Shown here: in pieces, positions 57,706 through 64,000 of the stretch
How the letters are laid out: each line of letters opens with the position of its first letter
How positions within the stretch are numbered: position 1 is the first letter of the stretch
DNA from: Pseudochelatococcus lubricantis
Lineage (GTDB): Bacteria > Pseudomonadota > Alphaproteobacteria > Rhizobiales > Beijerinckiaceae
Assembly (NCBI RefSeq): GCF_011762225.1
Contig: NZ_JAASQI010000002.1
Span: forward strand, 310,001 to 374,000
Direction: 5' to 3'
Length of the DNA stretch: 64,000 nt
The notes under the pieces: model-generated
Told to the model about the DNA's origin: nothing
Seen by the model: the letters and a program-made list of their open reading frames with translations, nothing else
Databases searched by the model: none
Translations under genes and position numbers: made by a program

Positions 57706-58538
57706 ATAGGCTGCGGCACGCCGCCGCATTCGGGCCGCCGACGTTCGTTCGCCCGCGCGAAGAGGCGGGAGAGCGAGATGTCGTGCGCCGCCTCCGTCAC
57801 CGAGAGATGATCGAGGAAGCAGGCGATCTCCAGCGGCGCGACGGGCGTCGCATCGCATACCCAGCCGGATATCTGCCAGGATGTCTGCTCGCCCTCGGCT
57901 GTCGTCATGAGCCTGAAGGCCTGGCAGGCGCGCTCGTCGCCGTCGAGGTTCAGGCGTGCGTCGGCGATTTCCGTGGGGCCGAATTTCGTGTCCTCGGCAA
58001 CGGGCGGCCCCATGCCGGTGACGCCGACGCCGGCCTCCGCAGAGCGGCGGGCCAGATCGACGAAGAAGGTCGACGGGCGGGGCGCCTCCTTGCCCATGCG
58101 GTAGACGGACAGGCGCAGATGCAGTCCCTCGCCATGATAGTCGCCGAAGGCGAGCACGTCCTCGCGCCCGCCAAGACCGTGCTCGCGGGCGGCGTAGCGC
58201 GCGGGAAGGTCGAGAAGTTCCTGCGTGCGCAACTGATAGAGCGGCTCGGGTGTCTCGGCATTTGTCCAGAGCGCGGGCTTGTCGTCCAGCGCATCGATGG
58301 CCGGCGTCGGGCGGGCCACATAGGCTTCGAGCGGGGCGGATGAGCCGCTGCCGGAAGTGTCGCCGGTCGGCACGACGCCGGGTATCGCCAACGCCACGAT
58401 GCCGGCGAGCAGAAGCGCGCTGAGCGCGACCGATACCGGCGGCACGCGCCGGCGCCGCCGTCCGCGAGCCCGCGCGCGGGAGGCGGCCTCGCCGGGATGG
58501 CCGTCGTCGTGTCCTTCGCCTGATGCCGTAAACGTCAT
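57687..58538 (-). CDS. Membrane-anchored protein, unknown
   Basis: A 283-residue protein with a charged, Arg-rich N terminus, one TM helix (about residues 36-55; VALSALLLAGIVALAIPG) and a periplasmic beta-rich domain (YQLRTQELLDLPARYAAREHGL, LRLSVYRMG). The ATG at 58538 is chosen over a 23-residue extension. The family is not recognised. It lies downstream of rsmB on the same strand, 240 bases away. Confidence 0.6.
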   Translation of the reverse strand: MTFTASGEGHDDGHPGEAASRARARGRRRRRVPPVSVALSALLLAGIVALAIPGVVPTGDTSGSGSSAPLEAYVARPTPAIDALDDKPALWTNAETPEPLYQLRTQELLDLPARYAAREHGLGGREDVLAFGDYHGEGLHLRLSVYRMGKEAPRPSTFFVDLARRSAEAGVGVTGMGPPVAEDTKFGPTEIADARLNLDGDERACQAFRLMTTAEGEQTSWQISGWVCDATPVAPLEIACFLDHLSVTEAAHDISLSRLFARANERRRPECGGVPQPIPPKGA

Positions 58539-58711
58539 CGCGCTTTCCGTCTGTGATCCGCCGCGGCCCACGCAGGGGTGCCGCCGGGCCTGCCGAACCG
58601 GTCGCATCCTACACGCGGTCGGCGCGCGTGGGCGGACGGCGGCACGGATTCTTGCCCGCAGCGTAAATGGAAAGTTACCGGCAGAGCGTTATCCACAGGC
58701 TTTGAACAGGC

Positions 58712-58764
58712 GTGATTTAAAGCGCTTACCGATTAAATGGAATATCTGATCGGTAAGAAATCAC
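58712..58764. repeat. Palindromic intergenic element downstream of rsmB
   Basis: CTTACCGAT and ATCGGTAAG form a perfect 9-bp stem (58725-58757, 15-base loop), and GTGATTT and AAATCAC extend it outward. This GTGATTT-type palindrome resembles small repeated elements common between alphaproteobacterial genes. It lies 14 bases after the rsmB stop and may end its transcript. Confidence 0.6.
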
Positions 58765-58778
58765 TCAAAATCAATGCT

Positions 58779-60170
58779 CTAAGCCTTCCGGCGCACGAGA
58801 CGGGCGGCGAAGAAGCCGTCGAGACCGGCGAGCCGGGGTGTCTCGTCGGGGAGGTGATGGGGCAGGGTGCGCAGTTGCCCGTCCGCGTCGATAACATCCG
58901 CGATGCCGCCGATCTCCTCGGGCGAAACGGGCGAGCGGGCGAAATCGGCGTGGCGGGCGAGGAAGGCGGCGATCTGCGCCTCGCCCTCCTCGGGCTCCAG
59001 CGAGCATGTGCTGTAGACGAGCCGTCCGCCCGGACGCACGAGCGCGGCCGCCCGGTCGAGCAACGCCGACTGGAGCGCGGCGAGGCTCGCGATCTCTTCC
59101 GGCTGTTTCGTCCAGGCGACATCGGGATGACGGCGGATGGTGCCGGTGGCCGAGCAGGGCGCGTCGAGCAGCACGGCGTCGTAGGGCTCGCCGCCGGTCA
59201 GGGTGCGGGCGTCTGCCGCTACCGTCCGCACGTCCAGCTTCAGGCGCGTCATGTTCTCTGCGAGACGCGCGAGGCGCTCGGGCGAACGATCGACGGCGGT
59301 GACGACGGCGCCCGCCGCGGCAAGCTGCGCTGTCTTGCCCCCGGGCGCGGCGCAAAGGTCGAGGACGCGCTCGCCCGGGGTTGCGGCGATGAGCCGCGCC
59401 GGCAGGCTTGCGGCGGCGTCCTGCACCCACCATTCGCCGTCCGCATAGCCGGGGAGGGCGGCGACATGCGCGCGCGCGTTGAGGCGGACGGAGCCGTTGG
59501 GCAGCAGCCGGCCGTCGAGCCGCTGCGCCCAGCCTGCCGCGTCGGCCTTCACCGTGATATCGATACCGGGCTCGTGGCGCAAGGCGCCGGCTATGGCGCG
59601 CGCCGTTGCCGCGCCATAGGTTCCGCGCCAGCGCTCCGTCAGCCAGTGCGGCACGTCGTCGCCGCCGGTTTCGGCCAGAATGGCCTCGCGCGATTCCGCC
59701 ACGCGCCGCAGCACGGCATTGACGAGCTTCGCATAGGGAAAGGCGCGCCTGTCTGCCCGCGCGTGGTGGACGGCGAGGTCCACCGCCGCACGGTCGGGAA
59801 TGTCGAGCAGCAGGATCTGCGCCGCGCCGACGATCAGGATTTCCGGCAGCAGGCCGGACTTGGCCGGAATGCCCTTCGGCATGCGCGCGTCGAGCGCGGC
59901 GTGGATGGTGCCGAGCCGCCGCAGCGCCGCCGTGACGATGGCGCGCACCAGCGCCCGGTCACGCTCGTCGAGCGCGATGCCGTCGCCGATTCCGAACTGC
60001 CGCTCCAGCGCCTCATCGAGCGGCAGGTGCTCCTGCGTGACGTCGGCGAGAGCATAGGCGGCTACGCGCCGCGCCGCGAGGCCGCGCGGCACGGACGGGC
60101 CGGCTGAACGGCGGGGCTGTCCGGGGGAGGCGTTGCGGGGAGCGTCGTCTCCCGGCCTGTTGCGCTGCAC
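58779..60170 (-). CDS. rsmB: 16S rRNA (cytosine-C5)-methyltransferase RsmB
   Basis: A 463-residue enzyme starting with GTG. An N-terminal NusB-like domain (about 30-170) precedes the methyltransferase part with LDLCAAPGGKTAQL, DAPCSATGTIRRHPD and the catalytic Cys in YSTCSLEPEE. It methylates a cytosine of 16S rRNA near the P site. Confidence 0.92.
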   Translation of the reverse strand: MQRNRPGDDAPRNASPGQPRRSAGPSVPRGLAARRVAAYALADVTQEHLPLDEALERQFGIGDGIALDERDRALVRAIVTAALRRLGTIHAALDARMPKGIPAKSGLLPEILIVGAAQILLLDIPDRAAVDLAVHHARADRRAFPYAKLVNAVLRRVAESREAILAETGGDDVPHWLTERWRGTYGAATARAIAGALRHEPGIDITVKADAAGWAQRLDGRLLPNGSVRLNARAHVAALPGYADGEWWVQDAAASLPARLIAATPGERVLDLCAAPGGKTAQLAAAGAVVTAVDRSPERLARLAENMTRLKLDVRTVAADARTLTGGEPYDAVLLDAPCSATGTIRRHPDVAWTKQPEEIASLAALQSALLDRAAALVRPGGRLVYSTCSLEPEEGEAQIAAFLARHADFARSPVSPEEIGGIADVIDADGQLRTLPHHLPDETPRLAGLDGFFAARLVRRKA

Positions 60171-60243
60171 GCTGCTGTTTCCCTAGTATATGGCGGGGCC
60201 GACCGGCGTCGCCCGTCCGTGAACGTTATGCCGAGGAGACGTG

Positions 60244-60480
60244 ATGTCATCGCCACCCGAAAAGAACCTTGCCGACCGGCAACTCCCGCCCGTGCCGGTG
60301 ACGCGCAAGACGCTGACGCCCGCCGCCGAGCGGGCGCTGGCTGAAGCCGCCGCCCGCCGCGCCGTCATCGACGGCAAGGCGAACACGCTTGCCGAACGGC
60401 GCGAGGTCAACGGCCGGGGCGGACTGGAACCGGTGCGCTATGACGATTGGGAAGTCAAGGGCATCGCCAGCGATTTCTGA
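60244..60480 (+). CDS. DUF1674 protein, succinate dehydrogenase assembly factor 4 type
   Basis: A 78-residue protein with the family end NGRGGLEPVRYDDWEVKG. GAGGAGA precedes the ATG at 60244. The eukaryotic relative (SDHAF4) binds flavinylated SdhA and protects it before complex assembly; the same role is likely here. It lies 99 bases before cfa. Confidence 0.85.
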   Translation: MSSPPEKNLADRQLPPVPVTRKTLTPAAERALAEAAARRAVIDGKANTLAERREVNGRGGLEPVRYDDWEVKGIASDF

Positions 60481-60579
60481 CACGCCGCACGGGAACGCCG
60501 CGCGGACGTGACAAACGCGCGCGCCGCGCCTATGAACCGGAACCGAGGCTATCGCAGAAGCTCGATCCGGGAGGCGCTG

Positions 60580-61884
60580 ATGGGCGAGGCAGACAAACGG
60601 CTGACAGCAATCCGGCGCTTGCTCGCCCACGTGGCGGAAAAGGCGCCGGTCGACCTCGCCGTGCGGCTGTGGAACGGCGAGATCGTGCCGCTCGGCGCTG
60701 GCGCGGCGGGTGACGTTGCCGTGGTCATCCGCTCGCCGGAGGCGATCAGCCGGCTGGTGCGCTCGCCCCGCCTGCCGACGCTTGTGGAACTGCTGGGCGC
60801 GGGCGACATCGACATCGAGGGCGGCACGCTGTTCGACCTCGCGGCGCGGCGCGGGACGGCGGGCAAGCGGCTGTGGAAACAGCTCGACAAGGGGCTCCTC
60901 GTGCGCTCCCTGCTGCCGTTCGTCTTCGGCGGCGGCAAGGCGGAAGGCGCCGGCAGCTTCGCCTATTCCGGCGAGCAGACGGCGAAGGACGCGCAGGGGC
61001 GCGACAACAAGGCACTGGTGCAGTTTCACTATGACGTGTCGAACGCCTTCTACCAGCTCTTCCTCGATGCCGAGATGCAATATTCCTGCGCCTATTTCCC
61101 CACCTGGGAAACGGGAATCGAGGAGGCGCAGCAGGCCAAGCTGCACATGATCTGCCGCAAGCTGCGGCTGCAGCCCGGTGAGCGGTTCCTGGACATCGGC
61201 TGCGGCTGGGGCGGGCTCATCTGCCATGCCGCGCGGCACTATGGCGTGAAGGCCCACGGCGTCACTTTGTCGCAGGCGCAATTCGACCACGTGCGCGGGA
61301 AGATCGCGGATCTCGGCCTTCAGGACCGGGTGACGGTGGAGCTGAAGGACTATCGCGAACTCGACGGCGAATTCGACAAGATCGCCTCCATCGGCATGTT
61401 CGAGCATGTCGGGCTGGACAATCACGCGGCCTATTTCGGCAAGCTGCACAGCCTGCTGCGCCCGCGTGGCCTGCTGCTCAACCACGCCATCACCCGCCCG
61501 GCCAAGAAATCGCAGCGCGCCTTCCGGCGCAAGCGGCCGGAATATGCGGCGATCATCGACTACATCTTTCCCGGGGCGGAACTCGATCACATCGGCGGCA
61601 CCGTGAGCAGCATCGAGCGTCACGGCTTCGAGGTGCACGATGTCGAGGCATGGCGCGAGCACTATGCGCGCACCACGCGGCTGTGGTGTGAGCGGCTCGT
61701 GGCCAACCGCGACAAGGCCATCGCGGAGGTCGGCGAGGCGAAGACGCGGCTGTGGCTGCTCTATCTCGCCGGCGTCTCGCTCGGCTTCGAGCGCGGCACC
61801 ATCGGCATCTTCCAGACGCTCGCCTCGAAGCGCGCCCGCGGCCTTTCCGGCCTGCCGCCGACGCGGGCCGATCTCTACGCATGA
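60580..61884 (+). CDS. cfa: Cyclopropane-fatty-acyl-phospholipid synthase
   Basis: A 434-residue SAM-dependent enzyme. The SAM motif FLDIGCGWGGL is near residue 203; QYSCAYF before it and HYDVSN near 150 fit the Cfa family. It adds a methylene bridge to unsaturated lipid chains. The ATG at 60580 is chosen because GGGAGG lies six bases upstream. Its stop codon abuts the terminator of the convergent acs gene. Confidence 0.9.
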   Translation: MGEADKRLTAIRRLLAHVAEKAPVDLAVRLWNGEIVPLGAGAAGDVAVVIRSPEAISRLVRSPRLPTLVELLGAGDIDIEGGTLFDLAARRGTAGKRLWKQLDKGLLVRSLLPFVFGGGKAEGAGSFAYSGEQTAKDAQGRDNKALVQFHYDVSNAFYQLFLDAEMQYSCAYFPTWETGIEEAQQAKLHMICRKLRLQPGERFLDIGCGWGGLICHAARHYGVKAHGVTLSQAQFDHVRGKIADLGLQDRVTVELKDYRELDGEFDKIASIGMFEHVGLDNHAAYFGKLHSLLRPRGLLLNHAITRPAKKSQRAFRRKRPEYAAIIDYIFPGAELDHIGGTVSSIERHGFEVHDVEAWREHYARTTRLWCERLVANRDKAIAEVGEAKTRLWLLYLAGVSLGFERGTIGIFQTLASKRARGLSGLPPTRADLYA

Positions 61885-61909
61885 AAAAGCCCCGGCGTTA
61901 CGCCGGGGC
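61884..61909 (-). terminator. Intrinsic terminator of acs, touching the cfa stop codon
   Basis: GCCCCGGCG and CGCCGGGGC form a perfect 9-bp stem with a TTA/TAA loop, and on the minus strand five T residues follow. It ends acs mRNA right at the last base of cfa. On the plus strand it can also act for cfa, though without T residues. Confidence 0.9.
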
Positions 61910-61953
61910 CAAGTTGAGTCGTCAGGCTCTCTGGATGTCAATCATGCTGAACG

Positions 61954-63897
61954 TCAATCATGGCGATTCTGGCGATTGTTGACCAGATCGTCGACCACGG
62001 TCGGATCCGCCAGCGTCGAGGTGTCGCCGAGGTTGCCGAACTCGTCCTCCGCGATCTTGCGCAGGATGCGGCGCATGATCTTGCCGGAGCGGGTCTTCGG
62101 CAGGCCGGGTGCGAACTGGATGAGGTCCGGCGAGGCGATGGGACCGATCTCGCGACGCACCCAGGCGACGAGTTCCTTGCGCAGCTCGTCGGACGGCTCC
62201 TCGCCTTCCATCAGCGTGACATAGGCGTAGATGCCCTGCCCCTTGATGTCGTGCGGATAGCCCACCACGGCCGCTTCCGACACCTTGGCATGGGCGACGA
62301 GGGCGGACTCGACTTCCGCCGTGCCCATGCGGTGGCCGGAGACGTTGATCACGTCGTCGACGCGGCCGGTGATCCAGTAATAGCCGTCGGCATCGCGCCG
62401 CGCGCCGTCGCCGGTGAAGTAACAGCCGGGATAGGTCGCGAAATAGGTTTCCTCGAAGCGCTTGTGATCGCCGTAGACGCTGCGCATCTGGCCCGGCCAG
62501 CTATCGGTGATGACGAGGTTGCCTTCCGCCGCGCCCTCCTGCGGCCTGCCCTCGTTGTCGACGATGCCAGGCTTGACGCCGAAGAAGGGCAGCGTCGCCG
62601 AGCCGGGCTTGAGGGCGGTGGCGCCGGGCAGCGGGGCGATCAGGATGCCGCCGGTCTCCGTCTGCCACCACGTATCGACCACCGGGCAGCGGCTGTCGCC
62701 GACGACGCGGTAATACCACTCCCACGCCTCCGGATTGATCGGCTCGCCCACGGAGCCGAGCAGCCGCAGCGAGGCACGCGACGTCTTCTTCACCGGCTCG
62801 TCACCCGCCTGCATCAGCGAGCGGATGGCCGTCGGCGCGGTGTAGAAGATGTTGACGTTGTGCTTGTCCACGACCTGCCAGAAACGGGAGATGTCGGGAT
62901 ATGTCGGCACGCCCTCGAAGATCAGCGTCGTCGCGCCGTTGGCGAGCGGGCCGTAGACGATGTAGCTGTGGCCCGTCACCCAGCCCACGTCCGCCGTGCA
63001 CCAGTAGACGTCGCCCTCGTGATAGTCGAAGACGTACTGATGCGTGATCGCGGCATACACGAGATAGCCGCCCGTCGTGTGCAGCACGCCCTTCGGCTTG
63101 CCGGTGGAGCCGGACGTATACAGAATGAACAGCGGATCCTCCGCGTTCACCTCGACCGGCGGGCATTCGGACGTAACCTGCTCGATGGCCTCGTGATACC
63201 AGACGTCGCGGCCGGGCTCCATGGGAACGTCCGTATCCGTGCGGCGCACGACGACCACGTGCTCGACGCCGGAAACGCGCTTGAGGGCCGCATCGACATT
63301 CGCCTTGAGCGGCACCTTGCGGCCGCCGCGCAGGCCCTCGTTCGCGGTGATGACGAACTTCGAACCGCAGTCCTCGATACGGCTCGCGAGCGAATCGGGG
63401 GAAAAGCCGGCGAAGACGAGCGAGTGCACCGCGCCCAGCCGCGCGCAGGCCAGCATGGCGAAGGCGGCCTCGGGGATCATCGGCAGGTAGATGGTGACGC
63501 GGTCGCCCTTCTCGACGCCGCGGTTGCGCAGCACGTTGGCGAGTTCCGCCACGCGGTCGTGCAGTTCCTGATAGGTGATGTGGCGGGATTCGGACGGGTC
63601 GTCGCCTTCCCAGATGATCGCCGTCTGGTTGGCGCGGTGCGGCAGATGCCGGTCGATGCAGTTGTGGGCGACGTTCAGCGTGCCGTCCTCGAACCAGCGG
63701 ATCGACACGTTGCCCGGCTCGAACGAGGTGTTCTTCACCTTGGTGTAGGGCGTGAACCAGTCGAGCCGCTTGCCGTGCTCGCCCCAGAAGGCATCCGGAT
63801 CGTTGACTGACTGTGCGTACCATTCCTGGTACGTCTTCTGGTCGATGAAGGCCCGCTTCGCCCACTCGTCCGTGACGTTATGGATAATCTCTGTCAT
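61954..63897 (-). CDS. acs: Acetyl-CoA synthetase
   Basis: A 647-residue AMP-forming ligase. The P-loop-like [19 protein letters not shown] and the C-terminal [10 protein letters not shown], holding the lysine acetylated in relatives, are present. It activates acetate to acetyl-CoA. GGGAGAG precedes the ATG. The remaining bases (63898-64000) are its upstream region, where I see no clear promoter. Confidence 0.97.
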   Translation of the reverse strand: MTEIIHNVTDEWAKRAFIDQKTYQEWYAQSVNDPDAFWGEHGKRLDWFTPYTKVKNTSFEPGNVSIRWFEDGTLNVAHNCIDRHLPHRANQTAIIWEGDDPSESRHITYQELHDRVAELANVLRNRGVEKGDRVTIYLPMIPEAAFAMLACARLGAVHSLVFAGFSPDSLASRIEDCGSKFVITANEGLRGGRKVPLKANVDAALKRVSGVEHVVVVRRTDTDVPMEPGRDVWYHEAIEQVTSECPPVEVNAEDPLFILYTSGSTGKPKGVLHTTGGYLVYAAITHQYVFDYHEGDVYWCTADVGWVTGHSYIVYGPLANGATTLIFEGVPTYPDISRFWQVVDKHNVNIFYTAPTAIRSLMQAGDEPVKKTSRASLRLLGSVGEPINPEAWEWYYRVVGDSRCPVVDTWWQTETGGILIAPLPGATALKPGSATLPFFGVKPGIVDNEGRPQEGAAEGNLVITDSWPGQMRSVYGDHKRFEETYFATYPGCYFTGDGARRDADGYYWITGRVDDVINVSGHRMGTAEVESALVAHAKVSEAAVVGYPHDIKGQGIYAYVTLMEGEEPSDELRKELVAWVRREIGPIASPDLIQFAPGLPKTRSGKIMRRILRKIAEDEFGNLGDTSTLADPTVVDDLVNNRQNRHD

Positions 63898-64000
63898 CGC
63901 TTCTCTCCCGCCTGTCCGCGTTCGGGGGCGATTCCATACCGCCCGCGCAGGTTATTCATCACGATCCTTTGTGGATCTGTGACACGAATTTAGGCGCAGG

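Noticed and set aside
60247-61941. Long minus-strand frame opposite cfa
   Set aside because: Antisense shadow; would cross the acs terminator.
61960-63810. Long plus-strand frame opposite acs
   Set aside because: Antisense shadow of acs, whose motifs are complete.

Overview
The window comes from a high-GC alphaproteobacterium, most probably of the order Hyphomicrobiales (Rhizobiales). The signs are an aminolevulinate synthase (C4-type haem synthesis), a divided ATP synthase F0 operon with a b' subunit, a ccmABCDG cytochrome c maturation cluster next to acnA, a lipid A very-long-chain fatty acid cluster of the acpXL type, and the conserved chain dapF-mtaB-ftsY-yciB / ffh-rpsP-rimM-trmD-rplS / leuC-leuD-leuB. 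The genus cannot be decided from the sequence alone.

Bases 1 to about 18,480 are the right-hand part of a tailed-phage prophage. It enters the window inside the tape measure gene. Tail and host-recognition genes follow: two tail-tip proteins, a discoidin-like protein, a modular fibre, a glycine-rich tip protein, a sialidase-like propeller and a lectin-like protein. Next comes a lysis block: two small membrane or lipoproteins, a GH108 endolysin, nested Rz/Rz1 spanins and a one-TM protein. The block is interrupted by a ribbon-helix-helix regulator and an HNH endonuclease that share a pair of palindromic operators. A metallophosphoesterase and a dNMP kinase follow, then an opposing operon of five small genes including a helix-turn-helix protein. 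The prophage stops at the 3' end of a tRNA-Thr(GGU) gene, the likely attachment site. No integrase or head gene lies in the window.

Bases 18,521 to 31,080 hold host genes: hemA (minus), a small conserved gene, murA, a Tat-exported DsbA-like protein, smc, then atpI-atpB-atpE-atpF'-atpF behind a clear sigma-70 promoter, a lipoprotein hydrolase and a small membrane protein. Bases 31,199 to 36,504 (minus) are the acpXL cluster (acpXL, fabZ, degenerate KAS, KAS, SDR, MDR), which builds the C28-type hydroxy acid of lipid A. No lpxXL acyltransferase is seen beside it. acnA follows (minus).

Bases 39,616 to 47,573 hold ccmABCDG (plus), yciB and ftsY (minus), an RluA-type pseudouridine synthase (plus), and mtaB and dapF (minus). 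Bases 47,880 to 53,431 hold a secreted GyrI-like protein with a repeat tail, then the SRP/ribosome set ffh, rpsP, rimM, trmD, rplS. Bases 53,432 to 57,667 are the leucine genes leuC, leuD and leuB, with a 40-residue membrane peptide and a zincin-like metallopeptidase between leuC and leuD. The window ends with a membrane-anchored unknown protein and rsmB (minus), an SDH assembly factor and cfa (plus), and acs (minus).

The most unusual parts are the accessory parts of the prophage: a virion sialidase-like protein, a repeat-built fibre, operator pairs around an HNH gene, and the unrecognised small-gene operon at the attachment site. In the host part the notable points are the inactive-looking KAS partner, hairpins placed within operons, and several short-period coding repeats.
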